Positions 24,500 to 33,938 of a DNA stretch of 64,000 nucleotides are shown here, in pieces; position 1 is the first letter of the stretch; every line of letters begins with the position of its first letter. The position numbers and the translations under genes were made by a program. Source of the stretch: Candidatus Bathyarchaeota archaeon (GTDB lineage Archaea; Thermoproteota; Bathyarchaeia; TCS64). The notes under the pieces were generated by a model. That model was not told the DNA's origin, searched no databases, and saw only the letters and a program-made list of their open reading frames with translations. The stretch is from positions 59,445 through 123,444 of the forward strand of contig JAOZHO010000028.1 of the NCBI GenBank assembly GCA_026014875.1, in the 5' to 3' direction.

Positions 24500-25660
24500 C
24501 TAGGCGTCCTCCTCTTGGTATAACCAGCAATGGACCTTGTGGCCGGTCTCCATCTCCTGCAGGGTCGGTCTCTTTTCGCTGCAGATCTTCATTACACGGG
24601 GACACCTAGGATGGAAACGGCATCCCGAGGGAGGAGTAAGGAGTATGGGGACGTTCCCGGGTATCTCCTCGAGCTCCTTATTGTCCCCGATGTTGTGGAT
24701 CGCCCTCATCAGCCCCCGGGTATAGGGGTGAAGGGGATGATTGAAGATGTCAACAACGTCCCCGATCTCGGCGATCTGGCCCGCGTACATGACGCAGACC
24801 CTGTCACAGATCTCGGCTATCAGGCCGAGGTTGTGGGTGATTACCAGGATTGATGTGCCTCTTTCCTCCCTCAGCTTCAGGAGCAGATTGAGGATCTTCG
24901 CCTGGGTCGTGACATCAACCGCGGTCGTGGGCTCGTCCGCGATGATGAGGTCGGGCTGACAAGCTAGGGCGATAGCGATTAGGACTCTCTGCCTCATCCC
25001 CCCGCTGAGCTCGTGAGGGTACTCCATCGCGATCCTCTCAGGGGACGGCATCCCGACATCCCTGAGGATCTCGACGCTGTCGATCCTCGACGCGTTTCTC
25101 GGATACTTGTTGTATCCGTTTATGAAGGGGATTCTCCGTGCGAGTTTTAGGAGTATCGAGTTAGGAGATTTCAGTTCCGTCTCCAGAAGCCGCTTATGGA
25201 GCCCTGCGAGGGGGCTTCCCCTTTTCTCGGCCAGCTCGATGCCCTTCTTGAGCATGTCATCCCTGAAGTGGAGCAGGATGCCCTCCCCCACCTGATCCGC
25301 AATCCTCATCGTGGGGTTGAGGGACGTCATGGGCTCCTGGAAGATGATCGAGATCTTTCTTCCCCGGATCTTCGCCATCTCATCCTCCGGGATTTTGAGC
25401 AGGTTCTCGCTCCCCATGAAAGTGATGGTGCCTTCATCGATGACGGCATTCGACTCCAAGAGGCGCACGATGCTCCGGGTGGTCACGGTCTTCCCGCACC
25501 CGGTCTCGCCTACCACGCCGAAGATTTCGCCTCTCTTCATCGAAAGCTCAATGCCGTCCAGAACTTGGACCGTGCCTTGGTAGACACTAAAGTCCAGATG
25601 CAAGTTTTTTATTTCAAGAAAAACTTCATCTTCTGATGGACTCTCTCCGGTTGACATCAT
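24500..25660 (-). CDS. dppD: ABC peptide transporter ATPase (DppD/OppD)
   Basis: 386 residues. Walker A GETGCGKT, signature [14 protein letters not shown], Walker [13 protein letters not shown] and the switch His in VITHNLG are intact. An insert of about 60 residues (from about 135 to 195, with many Lys/Leu) separates the Q-loop region from the signature. The C-terminal Cys motif ([15 protein letters not shown]) could hold a metal or Fe-S site. It is the first gene of the operon, read divergently from the amidohydrolase, and AGAGGT precedes ATGATG. No substrate-binding protein (DppA) precedes it or follows DppC. Confidence 0.93.
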   Translation of the reverse strand: MMSTGESPSEDEVFLEIKNLHLDFSVYQGTVQVLDGIELSMKRGEIFGVVGETGCGKTVTTRSIVRLLESNAVIDEGTITFMGSENLLKIPEDEMAKIRGRKISIIFQEPMTSLNPTMRIADQVGEGILLHFRDDMLKKGIELAEKRGSPLAGLHKRLLETELKSPNSILLKLARRIPFINGYNKYPRNASRIDSVEILRDVGMPSPERIAMEYPHELSGGMRQRVLIAIALACQPDLIIADEPTTAVDVTTQAKILNLLLKLREERGTSILVITHNLGLIAEICDRVCVMYAGQIAEIGDVVDIFNHPLHPYTRGLMRAIHNIGDNKELEEIPGNVPILLTPPSGCRFHPRCPRVMKICSEKRPTLQEMETGHKVHCWLYQEEDA

Positions 25661-25739
25661 GGACCTCTATGTCTACCTACAACGTTAATTTAATACTTTC
25701 TTAGAATTACTTGTTCAAAATACGCGACTGAAACTTAGA

Positions 25740-25755
25740 GTATGTAAAAACATAC
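25740..25755. promoter_or_regulatory. inverted repeat in the divergent dppD/amidohydrolase promoter region
   Basis: GTATGT and ACATAC flank AAAA as a perfect 6-bp palindrome, about 12 bases before the amidohydrolase TATA box and upstream of dppD. Its place suggests an operator shared by both directions. A chance hairpin is possible. Confidence 0.35.
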
Positions 25756-25765
25756 CAAAAAAAGG

Positions 25766-25774
25766 TTATATTTT
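25766..25774 (+). promoter_or_regulatory. TATA box of the amidohydrolase gene
   Basis: TTATATTTT would place transcription start near 25796. That is after the TTG at 25789 and just before the GTG at 25804, and so helps choose the latter. Confidence 0.4.
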
Positions 25775-25803
25775 GAGTTAATCATCTATTGCCCCGATAC
25801 ATT

Positions 25804-27237
25804 GTGATCGATATAGTCATTGAAGGTGGGACCATCGTTACCATGGATGATGAGCGAAGGATCATCCACGATGGCGGTATAGCCATCGAGAAAGGTGCCA
25901 TCTTAGAAGTTGGAAATAGGGATGACATCTCAGCCGAGTATAAGGCTAAACGGGTTTTGAACGCTGAGAAGCATGCCGTGCTCCCGGGTCTCATCGACAC
26001 CCACGGCCACTCCGGCCACAGCATGATGAAGACCATCGCTGAGACCGTCCCCGGCTGGGGGACCATGATCGAAGAGGTCTACCTCAGGGGCGTTAAGGAG
26101 GAGTTCTGGTACATCGACTCCGTCTTGGCCTCGCTGGAGCGGCTCAAGTTCGGGGTCACCACGGGCGCCACTTTCCTCGGGGGAGGCAGAGGGGCCTACA
26201 GGACCGACGACCCCAAGTTCGCCGAGCTCCACATGGACGGAGCGAGGGAAGTAGGGATCAGGGAGATCCTAGGGTTGGGTCCCGTGGGGAGAGCTCCCTA
26301 CACCCCCAGGGAGTACCACGATCTCGATGGAGAGAAGAAGACGAGCCGCACCGTGGACTTCGACGGCATGATGAAGACTACCCGGAAGATCGTCGAGAAG
26401 TATGGCGACTTCAACAGCCTCGTGACCGCCCGGATGACCGTGAGCAGCATCGCGCCGAACCTTGATGATCTATCGGCAGAGGATCAGGCGATCGTGAGAC
26501 GGCAGGCCAAGGAGATCAGGGCGCTTGCCGACGAATCGGGCCGGGGTATCATGGCCCACGGAGGCGGAGGAGTGATCAAATCCGCCAAGGAGCTGGGCCT
26601 CATGGGGCCCGACGTCATGCTCATCCACTGTGGCGGCCTCACCGAGGAGGACATCAACATCTTCGCCGAGACAGGAACCCACGTATCCCACTGCCCCAGG
26701 GCGAGAGCCATAATGAGGCGCAGATGCCCCGTGCCGGAGCTCATCGACGCAGGGGTCAACGTCGCCTTAGGCACCGACGGCTCGGCGCCGGACAGGACCT
26801 TCGACACCTTCGCCGACATGCGCACCGCCCAGACGATACAGCGCCACTACTTCCACGACTCGAGCTACATGCCCCCCGGGAAGGTCCTGGGAATGGCTAC
26901 CATCGATGCGGCGAACGCTCTCGGAATCGGGAAGGAGGTCGGGAGCCTCGAGGTCGGGAAGCGGGCGGACGTCATCCTGCTGAACATGAACAAGCCCCAC
27001 CTGACGCCCCGGTTCATGATTCCCCAGAGGATCGTCTACGAGGCCTACGGCCACGACGTGGAGACCTCCATAATCGACGGCAAGATAGTGATGGAGAACC
27101 GGGTGGTCAAGACGATAAACGAGGAGAGGGCTCTGGACCACGCTCAGAGGGTAGCCGAGGAGGTCGTCGAGTACAACGACCTAGAGAAATACATGGGGCT
27201 CCCCGAGGGCTTCTGGAGAAGCAGCAAGTACGGCTGA
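25804..27237 (+). CDS. amidohydrolase of the chlorohydrolase/cytosine-deaminase type
   Basis: 477 residues. Enzymes of this superfamily deaminate or dechlorinate nitrogen heterocycles with one metal in a TIM barrel. The opening IVIEGGTIVTMDDERRII is typical. The usual metal pair HxH is seen as DTHGHSGH; further ligands are His in MAHGGGG, His in LIHCGGL (with SHCPRA next) and Asp in ALGTDGSAPDR. The C-terminal composite domain (GSLEVGKRADVILL) is present. GTG 25804 is preferred to TTG 25789 because of the TATA position. Divergent from the ABC operon, and possibly acting on an imported compound. The exact substrate (guanine, adenosine derivative, triazine, hydantoin-like) cannot be told. Confidence 0.86.
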   Translation: MIDIVIEGGTIVTMDDERRIIHDGGIAIEKGAILEVGNRDDISAEYKAKRVLNAEKHAVLPGLIDTHGHSGHSMMKTIAETVPGWGTMIEEVYLRGVKEEFWYIDSVLASLERLKFGVTTGATFLGGGRGAYRTDDPKFAELHMDGAREVGIREILGLGPVGRAPYTPREYHDLDGEKKTSRTVDFDGMMKTTRKIVEKYGDFNSLVTARMTVSSIAPNLDDLSAEDQAIVRRQAKEIRALADESGRGIMAHGGGGVIKSAKELGLMGPDVMLIHCGGLTEEDINIFAETGTHVSHCPRARAIMRRRCPVPELIDAGVNVALGTDGSAPDRTFDTFADMRTAQTIQRHYFHDSSYMPPGKVLGMATIDAANALGIGKEVGSLEVGKRADVILLNMNKPHLTPRFMIPQRIVYEAYGHDVETSIIDGKIVMENRVVKTINEERALDHAQRVAEEVVEYNDLEKYMGLPEGFWRSSKYG

Positions 27238-27245
27238 TCTCCCCC

Positions 27246-28565
27246 TTATTTCACCACTTTTTCTATTATCTCCAGCGCGACGTCAGCTTGCTCCCTGCTA
27301 AGAGTCAGCGGCGGAGTCATTATCAGGACGTTCCTGTATCTGCCGTAGCGCCTCAGGAGGAGGCCCTCCCCCATCGCCCTCCTCGTCACCGATAACGCCT
27401 CCTCGGTAGCGGGTTCTTTCGTCGACTTATCCTTCACCAGCTCGAATCCGATGATGAGGCCCCTCCCTCTTACGTCTCCTATCGACTCCTTTCCCTCGGA
27501 CATGGAGACCAGGGACTTGAGTATGTAACGCCCTAGGTCCTTGGCGTTGCGTATCAGATCGTTTTCATCGATGTAATCCAGAGTAGCCTTTCCCGCGGCG
27601 CACCCGACGAGGTTGCCGGCGAAGGTCCCAGTGAACGCCACGCCCCCCCGTGTCTCATCGGTGATCTCCCGCCTCGTCGCGACGGCGGCTATGGGGTAGC
27701 CTCCCCCCATCGCCTTCCCCAAGCAGAGGATGTCGGGGGTTATCCCCCAGTGGTTGACTGCGAGGAACTCGCCTGAGGACCCCATGCCCGAGTAGACCTC
27801 GTCGGCGATGAACTGGATGCCGTTCTCCCTGCAAATCTCCATGATGCCCTCCATGTACTCATCGGGGGGGATGTAGACGCCGCCGTTCAGGAGAACTGGC
27901 TCCATGAGGAGACCCGCGAACTGGTCGGGTCTGGCGACGGTCTCGAAGATGTTCTCGATGTATCCCAGACACAGCATGTCGCAACCCGGATATTCCTGGT
28001 TGAAGGGACACCTGTAGCAATTGGGGTAGGGTATATGGACGATGTCCGAGAGTTTCGCCGTCCAGACATCGATGCCTAGCTCCCCGCTCAGCTCGAACAG
28101 AGTCCCCACGTGGCCGTGATGGGAGTCAAGGTAGCTCAGTATCAATGGCCTCTCGGTGTATTCCCTTGCGAGGTGAACCGCCAGCTCCACCGCCTCGGAG
28201 CCGCTCACCACGAGGTTCAGCCTACCCTCCTTGAGCCCTCCCGGGAGCCTGCTGAGCACCGACTCGGTGAACCCCAAGAGAGCCTCGGCACCCTTATCCC
28301 GGGGGATCATCCTACGAAGCTGCCCCGTCGAAGCCTCGATCACGTCGGGGTTCGAGAAGCCCACCGCGCAAAGAGACTGCGCAAAGTCCAGGAACCTGTT
28401 CCCGTCGACGTCCTCCTTGATACAGCCGAAACCCTTCTCCACGGCGATCGCGGGCACCCCCCTCTCCCCGAAAATGTTCCTGTATCGCTCTATCAACCGC
28501 CTCGATTTCGGGCCTGGTACCTCCGTCACGATCCTCGGTAAGACCGGCTTTTCAGAATCTTCCAT
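27246..28565 (-). CDS. class III aminotransferase (PLP)
   Basis: 439 residues. It uses PLP to move an amino group from an omega- or alpha-amine to a keto acid. The phosphate and ring contacts are seen as SGSEAVELAVHLAR and SHHGHVG, the Asp in FIADEVYSG, and the PLP Lys in LCLGKAMGGGYP (about residue 284). GTFAGNLVGCAAG completes the site. An extra Cys-rich stretch (YPNCYRCPFNQEYPGCDMLC), found in some archaeal and clostridial members, could bind a metal. Its stop is 9 nt from the stop of the convergent amidohydrolase. Substrate unknown; 4-aminobutyrate-type enzymes are close relatives. Confidence 0.88.
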   Translation of the reverse strand: MEDSEKPVLPRIVTEVPGPKSRRLIERYRNIFGERGVPAIAVEKGFGCIKEDVDGNRFLDFAQSLCAVGFSNPDVIEASTGQLRRMIPRDKGAEALLGFTESVLSRLPGGLKEGRLNLVVSGSEAVELAVHLAREYTERPLILSYLDSHHGHVGTLFELSGELGIDVWTAKLSDIVHIPYPNCYRCPFNQEYPGCDMLCLGYIENIFETVARPDQFAGLLMEPVLLNGGVYIPPDEYMEGIMEICRENGIQFIADEVYSGMGSSGEFLAVNHWGITPDILCLGKAMGGGYPIAAVATRREITDETRGGVAFTGTFAGNLVGCAAGKATLDYIDENDLIRNAKDLGRYILKSLVSMSEGKESIGDVRGRGLIIGFELVKDKSTKEPATEEALSVTRRAMGEGLLLRRYGRYRNVLIMTPPLTLSREQADVALEIIEKVVK

Positions 28566-28679
28566 GCGACATTCTCAGAGAGAGTCAAAGTCATCCCATA
28601 ATAGACTTTTCACGGTCGAGGTCTGCCGGAGTCGGGTGAATCTCGTTTTAATAACTGGTCGACCGTTTATTGGTTATCC

Positions 28680-29837
28680 ATGGTCGATCTCGGTAAGATC
28701 CGTGAACAGTTCCCTATCACGAAAGAGAAGGTGTATCTTGCCCACGCGTCCCGCGGACCCCTCCCGGTATGTGGAGCCGAGGCGATCCAGAGGTACGTCC
28801 ACGACTCGATGCACTCAGGGCTGACCCTTGTGGATGCCGGTGTCCCCGCGGATGGGGGGAGAGCCCTCTTCGCCCGGCTGGTCGGCGCAGAAAGGGATGA
28901 GATCGCCTTCGTCGAGAACACGTCCGTAGGCCTCAACATCGCCGCCGGAGTCGTCGACCGGAGCAAAGGCTCCAACGTCGTCACCACGGACTATGAGTAC
29001 TCCTCGGTGACCTATCCGTTCCTCCGTAGAGAGCCCGGCGTCAAGGTCAGGTTCGTGGAGAACGTTGACGGTGTGGTCCCCCTCGGGGACATGGAGAAAG
29101 CAGTCGACGATGAGACCGTGGCCGTGGTGGTGAGCCACGTTCACTGGCTCAACGGTTTCAGGCACGATCTCAGGGCCCTAGCGGAGATAGCCCACGAACA
29201 CGGGGCATACCTCATAGTCGATGCGATTCAGTCGGCCGGCGCCATGAAGATAGACGTGAAGCGGAACGGGGTGGACTTTCTGACCGCCGGCTGCTACAAG
29301 TGGCTCCTCAGCCCACCGGGGTCTGGATATCTCTATGTTCGAGGGGAACTGATCGGGGACTTTGAGCCCCCGCTCGCGGGGTGGCGGTCTACGTCGGGGG
29401 TGAGTGATAGGGATCACATGACTCTGAAATATCCGGATGATGCGAGGCGATTCGAGGTCGGCGCGCCGGCGTACATCAGCCTCGTCGCCGCCGCGGAGGC
29501 CATGAAGCTCCTGTTGGATGCAGGGATAGACTTCGTCGAGGAGAGAATCCTGATGCTCACGGGGCGCCTCGGAGACGCTCTCCGGGATATGGGGCTCCAT
29601 GTCACAACGCCGGAGGCTGACTCCTCCCGATCCGGAATACTGAACTTCCGGGTGGATCAACCGCAGAGAGTCGTTGAGGAGCTGAAGGTTAAGGGGATAA
29701 TTCCCTGCGGGGCGAGGCCTGACTGGGCTAGATGCTCGCCGATTTTCCGATCCACGATGAGGGTTGCCCCCCACTTTTACAACACCGTGGAGGAGATTGA
29801 TGCCTTCATCGATGTAGTGAGAGAGGCCACCAGCTGA
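28680..29837 (+). CDS. class V aminotransferase-fold PLP enzyme
   Basis: 385 residues of the cysteine desulfurase/isopenicillin-epimerase fold. The PLP Lys is in GCYKWLLSPPG (Lys 207), with the Asp/Gln of LIVDAIQSAGAM before it and SHVHWLNG earlier. NTSVGLNIAAG contacts the phosphate. There is no cysteine loop typical of IscS/SufS before the C-terminus, so a role as desulfurase is doubtful; an aminotransferase, epimerase or lyase is more likely. A TTTTAATA box about 30 nt before the ATG suggests a very short leader. It is divergent from the class III enzyme and convergent, by 8 nt, with the Rossmann protein. Confidence 0.85.
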   Translation: MVDLGKIREQFPITKEKVYLAHASRGPLPVCGAEAIQRYVHDSMHSGLTLVDAGVPADGGRALFARLVGAERDEIAFVENTSVGLNIAAGVVDRSKGSNVVTTDYEYSSVTYPFLRREPGVKVRFVENVDGVVPLGDMEKAVDDETVAVVVSHVHWLNGFRHDLRALAEIAHEHGAYLIVDAIQSAGAMKIDVKRNGVDFLTAGCYKWLLSPPGSGYLYVRGELIGDFEPPLAGWRSTSGVSDRDHMTLKYPDDARRFEVGAPAYISLVAAAEAMKLLLDAGIDFVEERILMLTGRLGDALRDMGLHVTTPEADSSRSGILNFRVDQPQRVVEELKVKGIIPCGARPDWARCSPIFRSTMRVAPHFYNTVEEIDAFIDVVREATS

Positions 29838-29845
29838 TAGGAATA

Positions 29846-31015
29846 TTAGAGTTCGAGGGACTTGGGCTTATCCCTGTATCTCTCCACCAGCGACCCGTAA
29901 GCCTGACCCAGGTCCTCTGCCACCTTCTCGCAGTCCCTCACGTTGAAGGATTTGAGGTCCCAGCTCATCTCGTCATCCATGATCCTCACGGCCTCGCCTG
30001 TGAAGACCACGGTCCCATCCCGGGACACCTTCTCAATGCCCTCCCGCCTCTGGGCCTCCGCGTTCATCTTCACCGCCTCCTCCAGGGTTATCTCCTCGGG
30101 GAGAAACACCTCGGCGCCGTTTGCGTCCAACCTCACGGGGTATCCCCCCTGCAGCCCCGCGGGGCCGGGGCAGTGGCGTATCTCCCCGGTGTCATTGAGG
30201 ATGGCCATCATGTCCCCCACGGCTATGGAGGCAGTGTAGTGCTGATCGGCGATGGGGCCCTTCCTCCCCCTTGACCTCGACTCCTCCACGGCGGCGAAAA
30301 GGATCTCTATCGGCTTCCACTCGTCCGTCACGATGCGGTCGCCCGCAATCACCTTCAGGTAGTACGTGGATTCGGGGGGGGCAACATTTCTTCGGAGAAG
30401 GTGGTAGGTGGCGAAGTCTGCCACAAGGTAGACCTTGACGTCCCTCACGTGAACCCCGGTCTTCGCACTCACGACCCTCCGAATAGGCTCCACTATGTGG
30501 GCGAAATCCCCGATGCCTGTAGTGGGCGCCATTCCCGCTCCGGCCAGCATGGGGTTGACTATCTCACAGGGATCGTTGGTTATCAAGACGTGGGCATCGA
30601 TCCCCGAAGCCTTCACCGCCTTCATGAGCCTGTAGGGCAGCAGCAATCTGAAGGGGAGCGCCAAGCTGTAACCCACGGGCCCCCCTTCCCCGAGCTTCCT
30701 AGCAACGTCCCGGGGCAGATCCGTGTGAAACCTCCAGAAAGGATGAAAATCAGCGGAGTTGAAGACCATATCAGGCTCCAACTCGCCGAGGACGCGGGCC
30801 GTGCCCTCGACGTCGTTCAGATCGATCTTCCTGTAAGAGATATCAGGATAAAGGCCTTGAGCAGCCGCCCCCATCGCGACCTGGGTCGCCTTCTGCCTGC
30901 CCGTCTCCTCGTCGCGGCAGCCCACGATGATCTCGTCTACTCCCGCCCGGGCCAGGGTGTGGAGGATCTCTCCACCAAGGATGCCGATGCCTATCTTGAG
31001 GACCTTTCCTGCCAT
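29846..31015 (-). CDS. NAD(P)-binding Rossmann protein, dehydrogenase-like, substrate unknown
   Basis: 389 residues. The N-terminus IGIGILGGEILHTLARAGVD, then a second strand ending in GCRDEETGR, gives a Rossmann fold with an Arg suited to NADP. The layout (binding domain to about 130, a larger alpha/beta domain, C-terminal helix) resembles saccharopine/opine dehydrogenase-like or lactate/malate-dehydrogenase-like proteins. LITNDPCEIVNPML recalls the NP motif of malate dehydrogenases. I cannot assign the reaction. It is convergent with the class V enzyme, and a link to amino-acid breakdown in this region is inference. Confidence 0.65.
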   Translation of the reverse strand: MAGKVLKIGIGILGGEILHTLARAGVDEIIVGCRDEETGRQKATQVAMGAAAQGLYPDISYRKIDLNDVEGTARVLGELEPDMVFNSADFHPFWRFHTDLPRDVARKLGEGGPVGYSLALPFRLLLPYRLMKAVKASGIDAHVLITNDPCEIVNPMLAGAGMAPTTGIGDFAHIVEPIRRVVSAKTGVHVRDVKVYLVADFATYHLLRRNVAPPESTYYLKVIAGDRIVTDEWKPIEILFAAVEESRSRGRKGPIADQHYTASIAVGDMMAILNDTGEIRHCPGPAGLQGGYPVRLDANGAEVFLPEEITLEEAVKMNAEAQRREGIEKVSRDGTVVFTGEAVRIMDDEMSWDLKSFNVRDCEKVAEDLGQAYGSLVERYRDKPKSLEL

Positions 31016-31138
31016 GGGAGATAGAAAGGCGCTTTGACGTATTTAATTGATATTTGCGCGGGATACGTTGGTGATCGGGCGAGAGCCGCGCTAACCTTTT
31101 CCCATCAACGATGGTATCTATACCTGACGTGATCGAAC

Positions 31139-32539
31139 GTGGATGATCTCAGTGCGATAGATAAGGACATTTTGGGAGAGGCCTACGTCTCCGATGAGAC
31201 ATTGACGAACCTCTCTCGCCTCTGCAGTTTCGGGAGCCGTTTCTCGGGCACGCCCGGTGAGCGGCAGGCTGTGGAGTACATGCACCAAAAGATGAAGGAG
31301 TACGGCTTGGACGATCCCCGCTTAGAGGAGGTGGAATACCTCGGCTGGACCAGGGGAACGACCAAGCTCGAGGTCCTGGAGCCGGAGCAGAAGGTACTTG
31401 ACTGCATCGGGCTTCCATGGATCCCCAGCACTCCCGAGGATGGCGTGGAGGCGGAACTCCTCAACATGGGGCAGGGCACATACGTGGACTACGGGCTCCA
31501 CGGGGATAAGGTTCCGGGGAAGATAGTTATGACCACCACCTTCACCCCCAACTGGATGAGGCAGCAGCACAGGGCGGAGAAACTCTGCCGCGCGCAGAAC
31601 CTGGGAGCCGTGGGCTTCATCTACGCCAAGAACGACCCGGGCCTCCTGTACGAGACAGGCGTGGCGAGTTGGAAACCCCCCGAGGTCCTGGGAAGCATCG
31701 CTGGGATACCCGCCGTCGGGACATCGAAGGAGGTGGCCGCCTACCTAGGCAGACTCCAGAAAAGGGGCCCAGTGAAGCTCAAGATCACAGCCAACCATAG
31801 TTCGGGGCCCGCCAAGACCTGGAACGTGGTCGGCGACATCGTGGGCAGCGAGAAGCCTGACGAGGTCATCGTCGCCGGGGCTCACTTTGACGGGCACGAC
31901 ATCGCCGTCGGAGCCATGGATGATGCGGCGGGGGCCTGCGTCGTCCTGGAGGCTGCGAGGCTGTTGGCGAGACACAAAGGCGCCCTGAAGCGGACCGTTA
32001 GGTTCATCGCGTTCCCCGGGGAGGAGAACGGAGACTTCGGGTCCGCGGGGTACGTCCTCAGTCACCTGGACGAGTTGGACAAAATAGTGTTCATGTTCAA
32101 CCTGGACGGGGCGGGTAGAGCCTCGAGGCCCGGCGTCATGGTCCAGGGGTGGCCGGACTCCATTCCCCTCTTCAAGGGGATCGCCAAGGATCTCGGAGAG
32201 CCCATGCCCGTCAACGTGGAGTACAGCATCTACAGCGACCACATGCCCTTCTCTGTCAGGGGGATACACACGGCACGGATCAAGGGGAGCAACAGCTTCA
32301 GCGGCGTGAGGGGCACACGGGGCTGGGGGCATACCAAGGCGGACACAGAGGACAAAGTGGACGTGAGGAACCTGAGGGAGGTCTCCGCTGCTCTAGCCCG
32401 CATCCTCCTGAGACTCGCCACGATGGACGAGATACCCCTGAAACGGAAGACCGACGCCGAGGTGAGGGAGATGCTCGAAGGATACGGATACGACGAGGTA
32501 ATGGAAATCCTTGGAAGCTATCCTTCATGGCTCAGATGA
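31139..32539 (+). CDS. M28-family zinc aminopeptidase, cytoplasmic
   Basis: 466 residues. All five co-catalytic zinc ligands and the base are visible: His 249 in GAHFDGHD, Asp 261 in AMDDAAG, Glu 295/296 in PGEENGDFG, Asp 323 in NLDGAG and His 398 in GHTKADTEDKVD. A PA-like insert (about 100-220) lies before the catalytic domain, as in other M28 peptidases. There is no signal peptide, so it should act inside the cell on imported peptides. The start is GTG, with a GTGATCG sequence just upstream as ribosome site. It fits the peptide uptake and amino-acid genes around it. Confidence 0.9.
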   Translation: MDDLSAIDKDILGEAYVSDETLTNLSRLCSFGSRFSGTPGERQAVEYMHQKMKEYGLDDPRLEEVEYLGWTRGTTKLEVLEPEQKVLDCIGLPWIPSTPEDGVEAELLNMGQGTYVDYGLHGDKVPGKIVMTTTFTPNWMRQQHRAEKLCRAQNLGAVGFIYAKNDPGLLYETGVASWKPPEVLGSIAGIPAVGTSKEVAAYLGRLQKRGPVKLKITANHSSGPAKTWNVVGDIVGSEKPDEVIVAGAHFDGHDIAVGAMDDAAGACVVLEAARLLARHKGALKRTVRFIAFPGEENGDFGSAGYVLSHLDELDKIVFMFNLDGAGRASRPGVMVQGWPDSIPLFKGIAKDLGEPMPVNVEYSIYSDHMPFSVRGIHTARIKGSNSFSGVRGTRGWGHTKADTEDKVDVRNLREVSAALARILLRLATMDEIPLKRKTDAEVREMLEGYGYDEVMEILGSYPSWLR

Positions 32540-32576
32540 CTCGGAGGCTCTCTCCGAGGAACCCCTTTTTTTCTAA

Positions 32577-32840
32577 TCACTCTTTCTCGATTCTTTTCAG
32601 TCTGAAATGAATCCATCTAATCGGGTAGAGAAGGAATTTTTTCGGCTCAAGGTGCAACGCCGAGGCCGATAAAAAGCCTACGAAGAGGAACATCGCAAGG
32701 ATGAGGACGCCCTCATATCTGTAGAGGACCACGGCCACATCCCCCAGATACGTCACCAAAATATTCCAGAATACAAGCAGGGCAGCCAGCGCGAAGAAAG
32801 AGATCAGCGCATATCTGAGAAAGTCCCTGTATTCGCCCAT
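32577..32840 (-). CDS. small membrane protein with two helices, unknown
   Basis: 87 residues. Two hydrophobic helices (YALISFFALAALLVFWNILV; GVLILAMFLFVGFLSASAL) are followed by a basic tail (RWIHFRLKRIEKE), which by the positive-inside rule should face the cytoplasm. AAGGGTGGG directly before the ATG is a fair ribosome site. No family recognised. Confidence 0.55.
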   Translation of the reverse strand: MGEYRDFLRYALISFFALAALLVFWNILVTYLGDVAVVLYRYEGVLILAMFLFVGFLSASALHLEPKKFLLYPIRWIHFRLKRIEKE

Positions 32841-33022
32841 CCCACCCTTCTACCCTTTCCCCTTTGAAGAGAATTTCGGGAAACCATGCAAGCAGATTCC
32901 TATGCGTCACCGTGGAAGATCAACACGAAGCCTCGATGAAGATGGCGTCGGCACCCGCGCCGTTATAGTATTATATTCTAAGACCGCAAATATTATTGAT
33001 TATCTTAATCAGATGTGATCTC

Positions 33023-33469
33023 ATGGAGCGGCTGCCATTCCACCTCAAGGTCAAGATCGGGGACATGGAAGTAGAACTCGGAGGGGACAAGGACGAAGTC
33101 CTGTCCACGCTCGACGAGCTATCCAGTATCGTCGGGAAGGTGACCCATGCATTCGAGGTTGAGAGCCTCGTCCTCCCGGGAGCCTCTGAGCAGAGGGAGG
33201 TTGAGGCTGTTTCGTTGCTCGACATTCCCAAGATCAGCAGGACCAGCAAGTGCGGCGACGCCGTCGTGGCCCTCCTGACCACGGAGTGGGGTAACAGCCC
33301 CCGGACCATCTCCGAGCTCAGGGAGGCGATGGAGGCCAACGCGATCTTCTTCCCCAAGACCACTCTCTCCGGGGTCCTGGTCTGGCTCGTCAAGAAAGGC
33401 AGGATCAGGCGGTGGAAGGATAAGAAGAAAGGCTACCTCTACGTGAACAACGAGCCGGAGGCGACGTGA
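33023..33469 (+). CDS. winged-helix protein with N-terminal beta domain (first of a pair)
   Basis: 148 residues. The N-terminal part (1-50, FHLKVKIGDMEVELGGDKDE) looks like a small beta domain with a following helix. The C-terminal part (about 75-140) is a winged helix, with LREAMEANAIFFPKTTLSGV and LVKKGRIRRWKDKKKGYLY as recognition helix and wing. The next gene has the same two-part design, so they look like paralogues. GTGATC just before ATG 33023 is the ribosome site. Its stop overlaps the next start (TGATG). It probably binds DNA, but the target is unknown. Confidence 0.65.
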   Translation: MERLPFHLKVKIGDMEVELGGDKDEVLSTLDELSSIVGKVTHAFEVESLVLPGASEQREVEAVSLLDIPKISRTSKCGDAVVALLTTEWGNSPRTISELREAMEANAIFFPKTTLSGVLVWLVKKGRIRRWKDKKKGYLYVNNEPEAT

Positions 33470-33936
33470 TGGCCCGCATATCCCTCGCCATCAAGACCCC
33501 ATTCGGGGAGATCAACGTCAGCGGCGACACCACTCAGGAGGTCCTGGAGGCCCTCTCGAAGCTCGACCAGGACTTTGTGAGTGAGGTGAACGACAGGGTC
33601 TCCGAGCTCCTCGTGACCCAGGCGAAGGATGACCTGAAGGGAATAGTCGAGATCGGGCGGGACGGCCCCATCATCGTCACCAAAGCTAAGCTCTCCCACT
33701 ACGCGTGCATAGGCCTCATCCTCTACGCCCTACGGGAGCACCAGTCCAGCTCCCGTGAGATCACCAAGAGGCTGGCGGCGAGCGGAAAGAAGGTCACCGT
33801 CCCCGCTAGGCTCCACGAGATGAGGAAACGAGGCCACATCTTCAAGCCGGTGGACCGAGCCCCCTACTACAAGCTAACCACTAGGGGCGTAAAGTGGATC
33901 GAGGAGGAAATCCTGCCTCCCCTCAAGAAGAAATAG
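33469..33936 (+). CDS. winged-helix protein with N-terminal beta domain (second of a pair)
   Basis: 155 residues. The N-terminus (ISLAIKTPFGEINVSGDTTQ, then EVLEALSKLDQDFVSEV) mirrors the preceding protein. The C-terminal winged helix (ALREHQSSSREITKRLAASG; VPARLHEMRKRGHIFKPVD; YYKLTTRGVKWIEEE) is clearer. Translationally coupled to the gene before by a TGATG overlap. Its stop is 3 nt from the stop of the convergent winged-helix cluster. Confidence 0.68.
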   Translation: MARISLAIKTPFGEINVSGDTTQEVLEALSKLDQDFVSEVNDRVSELLVTQAKDDLKGIVEIGRDGPIIVTKAKLSHYACIGLILYALREHQSSSREITKRLAASGKKVTVPARLHEMRKRGHIFKPVDRAPYYKLTTRGVKWIEEEILPPLKKK

Positions 33937-33938
33937 GC

